Assembly: GCF_900088825.1 (NCBI RefSeq)
Contig: NZ_LT592171.1
Coordinates: 10,250 to 74,249, forward strand
Length of the DNA: 64,000 bases
From: Thiomonas delicata
Lineage (GTDB): Bacteria; Pseudomonadota; Gammaproteobacteria; Burkholderiales; Burkholderiaceae_C
Direction of reading: 5' to 3'
This document shows positions 36,706-46,658 of the stretch, piece after piece. Positions within the stretch are counted from its first letter, which is position 1. The number at the start of each line of letters is the position of its first letter. The notes beneath the pieces are model-generated. The model saw nothing but the letters and a program-made list of their open reading frames with translations, was not told where the DNA came from and made no database searches. The position numbers and the translations under genes were made by a program.

Positions 36706-38178
36706 CTAGGCCTGTTCGCGGTGGGCCGGAATCAAAGTTGTCCGTGGCGTCAACAAACTCACCACGGTCAGCACCAGGACATTGCATCCCAGCGCCACGA
36801 TGCCCACGTTGAGATCTGCCCACGCGCCATGGAGAAAAGGCATGAGCTTGGCCAGCGAGCTGTGGCTCAAGCTCACCGCGGCAACCGTGGCCACGCCGGC
36901 GGCGATCCCGGCGAAGGCCCCCGCGGGGGTGACCGGATTGCGCGGCAGCAGGCTCATCAACAGCGCGGGAAAAAGCTGGGTGACGAAGCTGTACCCCATC
37001 AGCAGCAGGGCCACGATGGTTTCCCCGCCATGCAGCGTGAAGCCCACCGCCACCAGCGCCACCAGTGGCACGAGTCCCTTGGCCGTGCGCGCCACCTGGG
37101 CATCCTGCGCGTTTCGGCTCGCAAGCCGGTACAGGTTGTGCGACAGCAGCGTGGCGGCATTCATCATGATCAGCGAACCCGGCACCAGGGCGGTGAGTAT
37201 GCCGATCCCGCCGATGATCCCCACCACGGCCGGAGAGAAGGTGGCCGTGGCGATGTGGAACAGCGCAAGGTCGATGTCCGCCCCCTTCAACTCAGGCACC
37301 TTGAGGATGGCCGCAAAACCCACGAAATAGACGAATAGCAGCACGAACTGGTAGAGCGGGAGCACCACCGCGTTCTTGCGCAGCGTGCGTTCGCTGCGCG
37401 CCGTATACGACGCCGCGAAGGAGTGCGGCCACATGAAGAAACCCAGCGCCGTGAGCAGCACGGTCGAGATGAACCACGACACGCTCTGCCCATGTTCCGG
37501 CAGGGCGAGAAAACCCGGCTTGGCGGCGGCGATGGCGCGAAACATCGGCTCGATGCCGCCGTAGTCGCGCCAGGGGAGATAAAGACCCAGGAAGATGACC
37601 ACGGCGAGGATGCCAATGTCCTTGACCACCGAGGTCCAGGCCGAGCCGCGCACGCCCGAGACCATGACGTAAATGGTCACCACCAGCGCACCGATCCAGA
37701 TCGCCACTGCGTTGCCGATCGCGCCGTAGCTCGCCGCATGCACGATGATGCCCAGGCCCTTGAACTGCAGCACGAGGTAGGGGACGAGGGCGACGATGTC
37801 CACCAGCGAAACCAGCACGCCGAGCGCCGGACTGGCGTACTTGCGGGCGAAAAAGTCCGGCTGGCTGATCAAACCGTGCTGGCGCGCGTAGCGCCACACC
37901 GGCGGCAGGATGAAATACGACAACGTATAGGCGATGCCGCCGTAGGCCAGGATGTAGAAGGCCGGCCCGCCCAGGCCGTAGGCGAAGCCCGACGCCCCAA
38001 GAAAGGTGAAGGTGGTGTAGATCTCGCCCGCCAGCAGCAGGAATACGAACACCGCGCCAAAACCGCGCCCCGCCACCGTCCACTGATCGAGCACCATCTC
38101 GCGCCTGCCCCGGGCAAGCACACCGAGGACCAGTGCCAGCAAAACCGCCAAAGCCATGAACAGCCATGCGATGTTCAT
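36706..38178 (-). CDS. Sodium:solute symporter (SSS) family permease, monocarboxylate-type
   Basis: 490 aa, about 13 membrane segments beginning MNIAWLFMALAVLLALVLG. SSS signature elements are recognisable, such as AGEIYTTFTFLGASGFAY, RKYASPALGV and MWPHSFAASYTARSERTLRK. This subgroup, accompanied by a DUF3311 protein, includes MctP-like uptake systems for lactate, pyruvate and related acids. The substrate is therefore inferred. The ATG overlaps the DUF3311 stop (ATGA). Confidence 0.9.
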   Translation of the reverse strand: MNIAWLFMALAVLLALVLGVLARGRREMVLDQWTVAGRGFGAVFVFLLLAGEIYTTFTFLGASGFAYGLGGPAFYILAYGGIAYTLSYFILPPVWRYARQHGLISQPDFFARKYASPALGVLVSLVDIVALVPYLVLQFKGLGIIVHAASYGAIGNAVAIWIGALVVTIYVMVSGVRGSAWTSVVKDIGILAVVIFLGLYLPWRDYGGIEPMFRAIAAAKPGFLALPEHGQSVSWFISTVLLTALGFFMWPHSFAASYTARSERTLRKNAVVLPLYQFVLLFVYFVGFAAILKVPELKGADIDLALFHIATATFSPAVVGIIGGIGILTALVPGSLIMMNAATLLSHNLYRLASRNAQDAQVARTAKGLVPLVALVAVGFTLHGGETIVALLLMGYSFVTQLFPALLMSLLPRNPVTPAGAFAGIAAGVATVAAVSLSHSSLAKLMPFLHGAWADLNVGIVALGCNVLVLTVVSLLTPRTTLIPAHREQA

Positions 38179-38387
38179 GTGGCAGCCTCGTCATCGGCCG
38201 GCTCGCGGTTGGCGGGGTCCAGGAGATACACCAGGGCCATGACGGGCGTGGTGAGCAGGAGCCAAACCGAGATCCACCCCAGGATGAAGGGCATGCCGAG
38301 GATGAAGGGATGAACGTCGTTGTGCAGCAGCGGCCCGAGCAAAGAGCCGACTGGTGGGATCCAAGCCAGATACCGAATGGACTTCAT
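38175..38387 (-). CDS. DUF3311 small membrane protein, partner of the symporter
   Basis: 70 aa with two hydrophobic segments (YLAWIPPVGSLLGPLL and LGWISVWLLLTTPVMALVYL). DUF3311 genes are regularly found directly upstream of SSS symporters and are thought to be accessory subunits. GGGAGGTGAG lies just before the ATG at 38387. First gene of the operon; the upstream region is rich in inverted repeats. Confidence 0.9.
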   Translation of the reverse strand: MKSIRYLAWIPPVGSLLGPLLHNDVHPFILGMPFILGWISVWLLLTTPVMALVYLLDPANREPADDEAAT

Positions 38388-38410
38388 CGCTCACCTCCCA
38401 GGCGCTTGGC

Positions 38411-38490
38411 GATGCGTCCAGCGTAAACGCATCCACCAAGGTCGGATGCGTTTCTATATGTGAAACATGAAACCGTTTGCACGACCTTGG
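38411..38490. promoter_or_regulatory. Cluster of overlapping inverted repeats upstream of the symporter operon
   Basis: Four pairings are visible: GATGCGT (38411) with ACGCATC (38427); AAACGCATCC (38425) with GGATGCGTTT (38444), perfect over 10 bp; CCAAGGTCG (38436) with CGACCTTGG (38482); GTTTC (38450) with GAAAC (38462). The middle strand can pair with either neighbour, so the first two exclude each other. A -10-like TATAGA on the minus strand lies within the cluster (about 38452-38457). It may be a multi-site operator or a leader RNA switch. Confidence 0.55.
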
Positions 38491-38602
38491 CGTGAGGAAA
38501 CGCGAAGGTCTTATGGGGCGCCAAGCTGCATCGATGGCAACCGTATCTACCGCGTCGAATCCCGTTGCTGCGACCGGTTCACAGTCGGCACGCGGCATGC
38601 AG

Positions 38603-38627
38603 AAAAAAGGGGCGCCCATGCGCCCCT
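38603..38627 (-). terminator. Rho-independent terminator of aspS
   Basis: On the minus strand AGGGGCGC-ATGG-GCGCCCC(T) is followed by six T residues (38608 to 38603), 23 bp behind the aspS stop. Confidence 0.88.
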
Positions 38628-38649
38628 GGCCCCGCACCGGCTCCGGAGC

Positions 38650-40449
38650 TCACGCCGCCGGCTGGGCCTGCCGCAGGCGGATGTGGAGTTCGCGCAGCTG
38701 CTTCTCGTCCACCTCGCTGGGGGCGTTGGTCAGCAGGCACTGGGCGCGCTGGGTCTTGGGGAAGGCGATGACGTCGCGGATGCTCTGGGCGCCGGTCATC
38801 ATGGTGACGATGCGGTCCAGGCCGAAAGCGATGCCGCCGTGGGGTGGGGCGCCGTATTGCAGCGCGTCGAGCAGGAAGCCGAACTTCGCCCGCGCTTCGT
38901 CGGGGCCGATGTTGAGCGCGGAGAAGACCTTGCTCTGCATCTCGGCGCGATGGATGCGCACCGAGCCGCCGCCGATTTCCCAGCCGTTGAGCACCATGTC
39001 GTAAGCCTTCGCCAGGCAGCGGCCGGGGTCGGTGGCGAGGTACTCGACGTGCTCGTCCTTCGGCGCGGTGAAGGGATGGTGGCAGGCCACCCAGCGCTGG
39101 GCGTCGTCGTCGAACTCGAACATGGGGAAGTCCACCACCCACAGCGGCTTCCAGGCGTCCTCGAACAGGCCGCGGGCGCGGGCGAAGTCGCTGTGGCCGA
39201 TCTTCACGCGCAATGCGCCCAGGGCGGCGTTGACGACCTTGGCGCGGTCGGCGCCGAAGAACAGCAGGTCGCCGTTTTGCGCGCCGCTGCGCGCGAGGAT
39301 GGCGGCGATGGCGGCGTCGTGCAGGTTCTTGACGATGGGCGACTGCAGGCCGTCGCGCCCCTTGGCGGCGTCGTTGACCTTGATCCAGGCCAGACCCTTG
39401 GCGCCGTAGATCTTGACGAACTCGGTGTAGGCATCGATCTCGCTGCGGCTCATCTCCCCGCCGCCCGGCACGCGCAAGGCGGCGACGCGGCCATCTTCGA
39501 GGTCGGCCGCGCCGGCGAACACCTTGAAGTCCACATCCTTCATCACGTCGGTGAGTTCGGTGAACTCGAGCTTGACGCGCAGATCGGGCTTGTCCGAGCC
39601 GAAGCGCGCCATGGCCTCCGAATACGGCATCACGGGGAAGGGATCGGCGAGCTGCACGTCCAGCACCTCCTTGAACACGCGACGGATCATGGTCTCGAAC
39701 AGCGGGCGGATCTCATCCTCGCCGAGGAAGGAGGTCTCGCAGTCGATCTGGGTGAACTCGGGCTGGCGGTCGGCGCGCAGGTCTTCGTCGCGGAAGCACT
39801 TGGTGATCTGGTAGTAGCGGTCGAAGCCCGACACCATGAGCATCTGCTTGAACAGCTGGGGCGACTGCGGCAGCGCGAAGAACTGCCCGGCGTTGACGCG
39901 GCTGGGCACCAGGTAGTCGCGCGCGCCCTCGGGCGTGCTCTTGGTCAACATGGGGGTTTCGATGTCGATGAAACCCTGCGCGTCCAGATACTTGCGCACC
40001 GCCATGCTGACGCGGTAGCGCAGCTTGAGGTTGTGCTGCATCTGCGGGCGGCGCAGGTCGAGCACGCGGTGGGTCAGGCGGGTGGTCTCCGACAGGTTCT
40101 CGTCGTCGAGCTGGAACGGCAGCGCGGCGGACGGGTTGAGCACCTGCAGCGCATGACACAGCACCTCCACCTTGCCCGAGGCGAGCTGGGCATTCTCGGT
40201 GCCGGCCGGGCGCGCGCGCACCACGCCCTCGATTTGCACGCAGAACTCGTTGCGCAGGCCTTCGGCGGCGGCGAACATCTCGGCACGATCCGGGTCGCAT
40301 ACCACCTGCACGAGGCCTTCGCGGTCGCGCAGATCGATGAAGATCACCCCGCCGTGGTCACGCCGGCGCTGCACCCAGCCGCACAGGCTGATGCGTTGTC
40401 CGAGCAAGGATTCGGTGACGGCGCCGAGGGTGTGGCTGCGTAGGCTCAT
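38650..40449 (-). CDS. aspS: Aspartyl-tRNA synthetase, with non-discriminating (Asp/Asn) residues
   Basis: 599 aa bacterial class II synthetase. N-terminal anticodon-binding domain ([19 protein letters not shown]), motif 2 [21 protein letters not shown] insertion, and motif 3 [10 protein letters not shown]. At the position where tRNA-Asp-specific enzymes have Leu it has His32, and Gly83 matches the second position linked to non-discriminating AspRS. This predicts charging of tRNA-Asn with Asp and later amidation by GatCAB, as in many bacteria lacking AsnRS. A strong terminator follows. Confidence 0.96.
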   Translation of the reverse strand: MSLRSHTLGAVTESLLGQRISLCGWVQRRRDHGGVIFIDLRDREGLVQVVCDPDRAEMFAAAEGLRNEFCVQIEGVVRARPAGTENAQLASGKVEVLCHALQVLNPSAALPFQLDDENLSETTRLTHRVLDLRRPQMQHNLKLRYRVSMAVRKYLDAQGFIDIETPMLTKSTPEGARDYLVPSRVNAGQFFALPQSPQLFKQMLMVSGFDRYYQITKCFRDEDLRADRQPEFTQIDCETSFLGEDEIRPLFETMIRRVFKEVLDVQLADPFPVMPYSEAMARFGSDKPDLRVKLEFTELTDVMKDVDFKVFAGAADLEDGRVAALRVPGGGEMSRSEIDAYTEFVKIYGAKGLAWIKVNDAAKGRDGLQSPIVKNLHDAAIAAILARSGAQNGDLLFFGADRAKVVNAALGALRVKIGHSDFARARGLFEDAWKPLWVVDFPMFEFDDDAQRWVACHHPFTAPKDEHVEYLATDPGRCLAKAYDMVLNGWEIGGGSVRIHRAEMQSKVFSALNIGPDEARAKFGFLLDALQYGAPPHGGIAFGLDRIVTMMTGAQSIRDVIAFPKTQRAQCLLTNAPSEVDEKQLRELHIRLRQAQPAA

Positions 40450-40543
40450 GGTTCGATGGAGATACGGGGAGGACGGAAATCGGGAACTGGAACAAAGGGC
40501 TGGAACGTGCGCGCGGGGTGTCGCCCCGGCTTGTCCGGTGCGC

Positions 40544-41191
40544 TCAATGCTCAGCGGGCGGTTGGGGGTTGGAATGCGAAAGCGGCGCCACCACCCCCAT
40601 GGAAATGACGTATTTGAGCGCCTCGTCGACGCTCATGCGCAGTTCCACCACATCGGCGCGCGGCATCATCAGGAAAAAACCGGAGGTCGGGTTGGGCGTG
40701 GTGGGCACATACACGCTGATGTGCTCGCCGGGGAGATGCCCGGCAACCTCGCCGGCCGGCGTCCCGGTGACGAAGGCGATGGTCCACGATCCGGCGCGCG
40801 GATACTGCACCATCACCGCCTGGCGAAAAGCCTGGCCGCTGCTGGAGAACAAGGTATCCGACACCTGCTTGACGCTGCTGTAGATGCTTTTGACGATGGG
40901 GATGCGCGCCAGCAGACCGTCCCAGCGCATCAGCCACCACTGCCCGACCATGTTCGCCACCAGCAGGCCGGTGAGAAGGATCGCGGTCAACACCAGCACC
41001 ACACCCACGCCGGGAATGTGCATCAACTTGTCCAGCCCCGGAGCCAGGGCTGGAATGATGGTGCTGACCGCGCCGACCACGGCGCGGAAAATGCCGTCGA
41101 ACACGGCCAGCAGCTGCCACAACACCCAGATCGTGATGGTCAGCGGCAGCCACACCAGCATGCCGGCGACGAAGAATTTTTTCAGGCGCAT
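40544..41191 (-). CDS. DUF502 family inner-membrane protein
   Basis: 215 aa. Two membrane segments in the first 90 residues ([20 protein letters not shown] and [20 protein letters not shown]), then a beta-rich soluble part with [32 protein letters not shown] and [13 protein letters not shown], all hallmarks of DUF502. Function unknown. Position between fmdB and aspS is typical of Burkholderiales. ATG 41191 matches the family start better than one at 41212. Confidence 0.9.
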   Translation of the reverse strand: MRLKKFFVAGMLVWLPLTITIWVLWQLLAVFDGIFRAVVGAVSTIIPALAPGLDKLMHIPGVGVVLVLTAILLTGLLVANMVGQWWLMRWDGLLARIPIVKSIYSSVKQVSDTLFSSSGQAFRQAVMVQYPRAGSWTIAFVTGTPAGEVAGHLPGEHISVYVPTTPNPTSGFFLMMPRADVVELRMSVDEALKYVISMGVVAPLSHSNPQPPAEH

Positions 41192-41299
41192 GAAAGAGGC
41201 CCGCGACCCCATGCAGGGAAACCGGGCTGTTGCATCAGGTGGCGAGGCCCGCCGTGCTTGAGCGGCGCGGGCGGGGTGGTCATGAAGGCTTGATGCGAT

Positions 41300-41587
41300 T
41301 CAATGACAGGCGCAGGCAGCGCCGCAGGCCGGAGCCGCGGCTTGCGCCTTGGTTTCGGTCTTGGCTTCGGCCTTCACCGCCGCGCCGGCAGCCGCGGCGC
41401 CGGCGCCGCCCTTGAAGTCGGTGGCGTACCAGCCGGACCCCTTGAGCTGGAACCCCGCGGCGGTGACCTGTTTGTGCAGGGCAGCTTGGCCGCACGAAGG
41501 GCAGACGGACAAGGGTGCGTCGGACATCTTTTGCAGCGCGTCCATGCTGTGTCCGCAGGACTCGCACTTGTAGGCGTAAATAGGCAT
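41300..41587 (-). CDS. FmdB family zinc-ribbon protein
   Basis: 95 aa. The zinc ribbon is MPIYAYKCESCGH with the second pair VCPSCGQ. An Ala/Lys-rich linker follows, and the end CGAACACH carries three more Cys and a His. The family is a putative regulatory or metal-carrying protein without firm function. GGAG lies 9 bp upstream of the ATG. Confidence 0.9.
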   Translation of the reverse strand: MPIYAYKCESCGHSMDALQKMSDAPLSVCPSCGQAALHKQVTAAGFQLKGSGWYATDFKGGAGAAAAGAAVKAEAKTETKAQAAAPACGAACACH

Positions 41588-41793
41588 GGCTGACTCCGGA
41601 TGGAGGGGCTTCGATTTGGGCAAGATGGGGGCTGCGGGCCGGCATTCAAGGCTTGGTTCCAACGAACCGGAATCGGACCGCAGCAATATTTGTGCCGATT
41701 ATAAAAGCCCCGCCCCGGCGGCGTCGGCGGCGGGGCCGTTGTTCGTCGGCCGCGCGCCGCACGGGCGGGCGCGCGGCGGCGAGCTTCCCGGGC

Positions 41794-42468
41794 TCAGGAC
41801 CCCGGAATCGTCACCCGGTGCACCCCGCTTTGCCGGGGGAAACCGGCAAGCGCGGCATCGGCCAGCTTCTGCGCCACAGGGGCAAGCTGCTGCGCGTAGG
41901 AACCCGTCACGGCGCTGGTGCGGTAGACCAGCGCGCCTGTCGCGGTATCGCGGATTTCGAGATCGAACACCCGCTCATACCAGGGCGGCGGCCAGGAAAA
42001 GCCGGTCCACCACCATGGATAGCCGTTGTAGATCCACGCGCCGTTGGGCAGCAGGACGGGCGGCCCGGGCGGCGGCCAGGCGCTGGGAAAGCTGGCCTCG
42101 AAGTCCATATAGCTGCGGAAGCTGTAGCGCGCGGTGTAGGGCGCCGGCTGGCCGAGCAGCGGCACCATGCCGGCGCGGGTCATGGCCTCCAGGACGGCCG
42201 CCTGGAACACGGCGGCGTGGGGACTGTCGGCGTTGCTCGGCGCCGCCTGCACCTGCACCCGGGCGCCCACCAGGGCCTGCGGCGCGGGTTTGGGCGTGGC
42301 CACGTCCACCCGCACCGCGCTCAGCGCGGCGCAACCGGACAGGAGCAGCGCGGCCGCCGCGCCGGCCAGTCCGGCGAAGCGGCGCCACGGCCGGGACGGC
42401 ACAGCGCCCGGCGAACCGGCGGCCGGTTCGCCGTGGCCGGCGGGGTCTGCTTGGAGGTTCGGTTTCAT
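41794..42468 (-). CDS. DUF4136-type lipoprotein
   Basis: 224 aa. Signal sequence with lipobox LLLSGC near residue 46, preceded by an unusually long Arg/Pro-rich N-region; a later start is possible. The mature domain fits DUF4136 (YRTSAVTG, RVFDLEIRDTATG). An aromatic stretch GYPWWWTGFSWPPPWYER stands out. Probably anchored to a membrane leaflet in the envelope; function unknown. Not clearly in an operon. Confidence 0.78.
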   Translation of the reverse strand: MKPNLQADPAGHGEPAAGSPGAVPSRPWRRFAGLAGAAAALLLSGCAALSAVRVDVATPKPAPQALVGARVQVQAAPSNADSPHAAVFQAAVLEAMTRAGMVPLLGQPAPYTARYSFRSYMDFEASFPSAWPPPGPPVLLPNGAWIYNGYPWWWTGFSWPPPWYERVFDLEIRDTATGALVYRTSAVTGSYAQQLAPVAQKLADAALAGFPRQSGVHRVTIPGS

Positions 42469-42531
42469 GGGGGACCTCGTTGGGTTTGGCGCAGCAACCC
42501 TGTTGCGTTCGGGCGTTGCCGCGCGCCAGGT

Positions 42532-43518
42532 TCAATCGTCCGCCGCAGCGTCCTTGAACCATTGGACGACAGCCGCGCCCTCTCGTTCCACTCCGGGGTG
42601 ATGCGCGGGCGGCACGCAGGGCTCGTCGTCGAAGGCGATGTCGCCGCCGGGCTCGGGCTCTCCCCTGGCCCGCAGCGTGGTGAAAGGATAGGCCGTGCGG
42701 TCCATCAGGTGCGAAGGCACGACCTTGGTCAGCGCCGTGAACATGGTTTCCAGTCGGCCGGGGTGGCGCTTGTCCCATTCCCTGAGCATGGCCGCGACCT
42801 GCTTGCGCTGCAGGTTCTCCTGGCTGCCGCACAGGGTGCAGGGGATGATGGGAAAGGCGCGGATGTCGGCCCAGCGCTGCAAATCGGCTTCTTCCACATA
42901 AGCCAGCGGACGGATGACGATGTGGCGGCCATCGTCGCTGACCAGTTTGGGCGGCATGCCCTTGAGCTGGCCGCCATGGAACATATTGAGGAAAAAGGTC
43001 TGCAGGATGTCGTCGCGGTGGTGGCCAAGCGCGATCTTGGTCGCGCCGAGTTCGCCCGCCAGACGGTAGAGAATGCCCCGGCGCAGGCGCGAGCACAGGC
43101 TGCACATCGTCTTGCCTTCCGGGATCACGCGCTTGACGATGGAATAGGTGTCCTGCTCCTCGATGTGGAAACGCACGCCGCGGCTTTGCAGGTAGTCCGG
43201 CAGCACATGGGCGGGAAAGCCTGGCTGCTTCTGGTCGAGGTTGACGGCGACGAGGTCGAAATCCACCGGCGCGCGCTCGCGCAGGCTCAGCAGGATGTCG
43301 AGCATGACGTGGCTGTCCTTGCCGCCGGACATGCACACCATCACCGTGTCGCCGGGCTCGATCATGTTGAAATCGGCGATGGCCTGGCCCATGAGGCGGT
43401 GCAGGCGCTTGGACAGCTTGTTGGCCTCGCGCGCGGCGCGCATCGCGTCGGCGTGGCGGGGCGCCGGCGGCGCTGCCTCGGGCACCGCCGGACGCGCGAT
43501 TTCGACAGGCGCGTTCAT
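42532..43518 (-). CDS. ttcA: tRNA 2-thiocytidine(32) synthetase TtcA
   Basis: 328 aa. PP-loop [10 protein letters not shown] for ATP activation, and the conserved Cys pairs [10 protein letters not shown] and CTLCGSQEN, which bind an Fe-S cluster. It thiolates cytidine 32 in several tRNAs. The N-terminal 25 residues and the C-terminal tail are extensions. The ATG at 43518 overlaps the folB stop as ATGA, so the two are translated together. Confidence 0.95.
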   Translation of the reverse strand: MNAPVEIARPAVPEAAPPAPRHADAMRAAREANKLSKRLHRLMGQAIADFNMIEPGDTVMVCMSGGKDSHVMLDILLSLRERAPVDFDLVAVNLDQKQPGFPAHVLPDYLQSRGVRFHIEEQDTYSIVKRVIPEGKTMCSLCSRLRRGILYRLAGELGATKIALGHHRDDILQTFFLNMFHGGQLKGMPPKLVSDDGRHIVIRPLAYVEEADLQRWADIRAFPIIPCTLCGSQENLQRKQVAAMLREWDKRHPGRLETMFTALTKVVPSHLMDRTAYPFTTLRARGEPEPGGDIAFDDEPCVPPAHHPGVEREGAAVVQWFKDAAADD

Positions 43519-43916
43519 CGCGCTTCCTCCTTGATGCGGAACACCTCCACGCCGACGGACTCGCAATCGGGATAGACATCCGGCTTTTCGGTGGACACGC
43601 GCACGGCGCGCACCGACGGGTGCTCCAGCATGAGCGCGGCGACGTCGTCGCACAGCGTCTCCTGCAGGTGGATGTGGCCGCGCGACAGGCGCTGGGCGAT
43701 GGTGCGGCGGATGAAGTCGTAGTCCACCACTTCGTCGAGCTTGTCCCGCGTCGGCGTGGAGTACGCATAAGGCACGTAGAGGTCCACGTTGATGACCACG
43801 CGCTGCTCGCCGCGCTTCTCGAAATCGTGCACGCCGATGTTGATCCACACCGCGTACTTCTTCAGGAATAGGCGGCGGCAATCCGCGAGGGCCGGGTGGT
43901 TGAGGGCACTGATCAT
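43515..43916 (-). CDS. folB: Dihydroneopterin aldolase
   Basis: 133 aa, slightly longer than E. coli FolB (about 120). The fold and active-site pattern are visible in [20 protein letters not shown] and [10 protein letters not shown], with [12 protein letters not shown] in the second half. Splits dihydroneopterin to hydroxymethyl-dihydropterin in folate synthesis. Upstream SDR gene and downstream ttcA are closely packed with it. Confidence 0.92.
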   Translation of the reverse strand: MISALNHPALADCRRLFLKKYAVWINIGVHDFEKRGEQRVVINVDLYVPYAYSTPTRDKLDEVVDYDFIRRTIAQRLSRGHIHLQETLCDDVAALMLEHPSVRAVRVSTEKPDVYPDCESVGVEVFRIKEEAR

Positions 43917-43966
43917 GGGGAATGTGCGAATCGGGTGGGAGGGTTGATGGGGAAGGCAAGCGCGTC

Positions 43967-44779
43967 TCAGCCCGCCCGCGATTCGGCCAGATACAGCACG
44001 TCGCGCGGCTGCGCCGCGAGATGCTGGCCGCCGTCGACCAGCAGCGTGGTGCCAGTGACGGCGGAAGCCGTCAGCGCGTAGCGCACCGCCTGCGCCACGT
44101 CCTCCGGGGTGGAGGAACGGCCCAGCGGCGTGAGGGCGTGGGCCCTGGCGAACCCGGCCTCGTCCATCGGCCCCGAGGGCAGGGTCACGCCCGGCGCCAC
44201 GCCCACCACGCGCAGGGTCGGCGCCAGCGCCTGCGCCAGCAGGATGGTGGCCTCGCGCAACGCGGCCTTGCTCAGCGTGTAGGAGAAATAGTCGGGGTTG
44301 GGGTTCCACAGCTTCTGGTCGAGCAGGTTGACCACGCAGCCGCGCGCCGCGCGTTGCAGCAGGTGGGCGTGCAGCGCCTGCGCCAGCAGCACGGGAGCGA
44401 CGGTGTTGACCCGCGCATGGCGCTCGGCGGCAGCCTGGGTGAAGCTCGTGGCCTGGTCGTATTCGAAGATCGACGCGTTGTTGACCACCGCATCGACACG
44501 ACCGAAGGCCGCGGCCGCTTCGGGCAGCAGCGCGCGCACGGCCGCTTCGTCCGCCAGGTCGGCGCGGAACGGCAAGGCGCGCGCGCCCCTCCGGGACAGT
44601 TCGGCGCAGGTCTGCCGCGCCTCCTCGGCCGACTCGCGGTAGTGCACGGCCAGGTCCCATCCGGCTGCGGCAAGCTCCAGCGCGATGGCCCGGCCCACGC
44701 GGCGCGCGGCACCCGTGACCAGGGCCACGGGCCGGCCGGTGTCGTGCGTGGGCTGAACTGGAGCGGCGGCGGTGGGCAT
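43967..44779 (-). CDS. Short-chain dehydrogenase, pteridine reductase (FolM/PTR1)-like
   Basis: 270 aa. The NADPH-binding loop [16 protein letters not shown] has the Arg-rich TGxxxRxG form typical of pteridine reductases, followed by NNASIFE, and the catalytic pair is in [11 protein letters not shown]. FolM-type enzymes reduce dihydromonapterin or dihydrofolate; location before folB supports a pterin role. ATG at 44779 is only 19 bp from the divergent midA start. Confidence 0.9.
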   Translation of the reverse strand: MPTAAAPVQPTHDTGRPVALVTGAARRVGRAIALELAAAGWDLAVHYRESAEEARQTCAELSRRGARALPFRADLADEAAVRALLPEAAAAFGRVDAVVNNASIFEYDQATSFTQAAAERHARVNTVAPVLLAQALHAHLLQRAARGCVVNLLDQKLWNPNPDYFSYTLSKAALREATILLAQALAPTLRVVGVAPGVTLPSGPMDEAGFARAHALTPLGRSSTPEDVAQAVRYALTASAVTGTTLLVDGGQHLAAQPRDVLYLAESRAG

Positions 44780-44798
44780 GAAACCTAGAATCGCGGCG

Positions 44799-46022
44799 AT
44801 GAACAGGTTGCAGAGTCTACCGTCGGCAAGCGCGGAGCAAGGGGCCGCGAGCCAGGCCTTGCTGGCGCAGGTCGAACACGCCATCGCCCGGGCCGGCGGC
44901 TGGCTGCCGTTCGACCACTATATGGAACTGGCGCTGTATGCGCCCGGTCTGGGCTATTACGCCGCCGCGCCCGGCGTGCTCGGCGCCTGGGGGGGCAGCA
45001 GCGATTTCGTCACCGCGCCCGAACTCGGCCCGCTGTTCGCCCGCGCCCTGGCGCGCCAGGTGCTGCAACTGGCGCAGGCCGAGGCACTGGACATGCTGGT
45101 CGAGTTCGGCGCCGGCAGCGGCCGCCTGGCCTGCGACCTGCTCCTGGCGCTGGAGGCGAGTGGCTGGCTGCCGCGGCAGTACGCCATCGTCGAGGTGTCC
45201 GCCGCGATGCGCGCGCGCCAGCAGGAGGCCGCAGCCGCGCTGCCCGGCCCTCTGCGCCGCCGCATCGTTTGGTGGGACGCCCTGCCCGCGCGCTTCGACG
45301 CCGTGGTGCTCGGCAACGAGGTGCTGGACGCCATGCCGGTCAAGCTGCTGCACCGCACGGCGCAAGGCTGGCGGGAGCGCGGCGTGGTGTGCGGCGGCGA
45401 GGCTGAACAACCGCTTGCCTTCGCCGACCGCCCGACGTCCCTGGTTCCTCCGCCACCAGCCGCGCAGGCCCTGCCAGACGGCGCCGTCACCGAAATCCAC
45501 CCCGCCGCCGAAGCTTTCATCGCTACCCTCGGGCGGCACCTGGGCCGCGGGGCCTTGCTGTTCATCGACTACGGCTTTCCGGCGCACGAGTACTACCACC
45601 CGCAGCGCATCACCGGCACGCTGCGCTGCCATCGCAGCCACCGCGCGCACGACGCGCCGCTGTGGGAGCCGGGTCTGTCCGACATCACCGCGCACGTCAA
45701 TTTCAGCGGCATCGCGCGGGCGGGTATCGAAGCCGGACTCGACCTCCTCGGCTACACCAGCCAGGCACGCTTCCTGTTGAACTGCGGCATGCTCGACGTG
45801 CTGGGCGCGGCTGTCGCCGCCGCGCAGGACGGCGTGGCCGGCGCGCCGACAAACCGCCGCAGCCTGACCCTCACCGCAGCCGTCCAGCGCCTGCTGGCCG
45901 AAAGCGAGATGGGCGAGTTGTTCAAAGTCGTCGCCCTGGGCCGGGGTTGCGCCACGCCCCTGCTCGGCTTTTCCACCGGCGACCGCAGCGCCGCGCTGGA
46001 CCTGCAGACCCCGCCATGCTGA
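44799..46022 (+). CDS. MidA/NDUFAF7-like SAM-dependent methyltransferase (DUF185)
   Basis: 407 aa. Family motifs GWLPFDHYMELALYAPGLGY and SDFVTAPELGPLF, SAM-binding EFGAGSGRLACDLL, and GNEVLDAMPVKLL. The eukaryotic member methylates an Arg in a complex I subunit; the bacterial role is open. ATG 44799 is chosen; an in-frame GTG at 44772 would overlap the divergent SDR gene. It overlaps the downstream DUF2905 gene by seven bases. Confidence 0.92.
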   Translation: MNRLQSLPSASAEQGAASQALLAQVEHAIARAGGWLPFDHYMELALYAPGLGYYAAAPGVLGAWGGSSDFVTAPELGPLFARALARQVLQLAQAEALDMLVEFGAGSGRLACDLLLALEASGWLPRQYAIVEVSAAMRARQQEAAAALPGPLRRRIVWWDALPARFDAVVLGNEVLDAMPVKLLHRTAQGWRERGVVCGGEAEQPLAFADRPTSLVPPPPAAQALPDGAVTEIHPAAEAFIATLGRHLGRGALLFIDYGFPAHEYYHPQRITGTLRCHRSHRAHDAPLWEPGLSDITAHVNFSGIARAGIEAGLDLLGYTSQARFLLNCGMLDVLGAAVAAAQDGVAGAPTNRRSLTLTAAVQRLLAESEMGELFKVVALGRGCATPLLGFSTGDRSAALDLQTPPC

Positions 46023-46213
46023 TGTGGCTGCTGGTCTTCGTCCTAGCGTCCATCGTCTTCTCGGCGCTGCTGCCTCATCTGGAGCGCTTCGGCTTCGGTC
46101 GCCTGCCGCTGGACCTGCGCTTCAGGCTGTTCGGACGCGTCTGGCTGTTCCCGCTCGGCTCCAGCCTGCTGCTGTCGGTCATCGCCTGGGTCGTCGCGCG
46201 GCTGCTGCGCTAG
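46016..46213 (+). CDS. DUF2905 small membrane protein
   Basis: 65 aa. Two hydrophobic segments (MLMWLLVFVLASIVFSALL and FPLGSSLLLSVIAWVVARLL) flank the family signature GFGRLPLDLRFRL. The ATG lies within the last codons of the methyltransferase gene, so translation is coupled. Function unknown. Confidence 0.85.
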   Translation: MLMWLLVFVLASIVFSALLPHLERFGFGRLPLDLRFRLFGRVWLFPLGSSLLLSVIAWVVARLLR

Positions 46214-46290
46214 GGCCAACCACGCGCCCGGCATGGGAAAACATGCGTCCTAGCATGCCACGGGGACACCGAACAAGCGGGAGGGTGGCG

Positions 46291-46644
46291 ATGACACATC
46301 TCGGCATCAAACGCGTCTACGCGCAAGCCGAACCTGCCGACGGCCTGCGCGTGCTGGTCGATCGGCTGTGGCCGCGCGGATTGAGCAAGGACGAAGCGGC
46401 GGTGGACCGCTGGGTGCGCGAGATCGCGCCCAGCACGGCGCTGCGCCAGTGGTTCGACCACGACCCCGGTAAATGGGACGAGTTCCAGCGCCGCTACCGC
46501 GCCGAACTCGATGCGCGCCCGGACGACGTGGCCCTGCTGCGCCGCGTGCTGGACGGACACGCCCGGGCGACCCTGCTCTACGCGGCGAAAGACGAGGCGC
46601 ACAACCACGCGCTGACGCTGGCCGCCTATCTGCGCGGGCACTGA
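46291..46644 (+). CDS. DUF488 family protein
   Basis: 117 aa. Conserved blocks: IKRVYAQAEPADGLRVLVDRLWPRG (first half), LRQWFDHDPGKWDEF, and TLLYAAKDEAHNHA. A soluble protein whose family has no settled function. GGGAGGG just upstream supports ATG 46291. It is 77 bp after DUF2905 and ends 14 bp from the convergent MFS gene. Confidence 0.9.
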   Translation: MTHLGIKRVYAQAEPADGLRVLVDRLWPRGLSKDEAAVDRWVREIAPSTALRQWFDHDPGKWDEFQRRYRAELDARPDDVALLRRVLDGHARATLLYAAKDEAHNHALTLAAYLRGH

Positions 46645-46658
46645 GCGCTGCGCCGCGG

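Noticed and set aside
38467-40443. Long plus-strand open frame opposite aspS
   Set aside because: Antisense shadow of a well-identified gene, His/Gly/Ala-rich translation without any domain.
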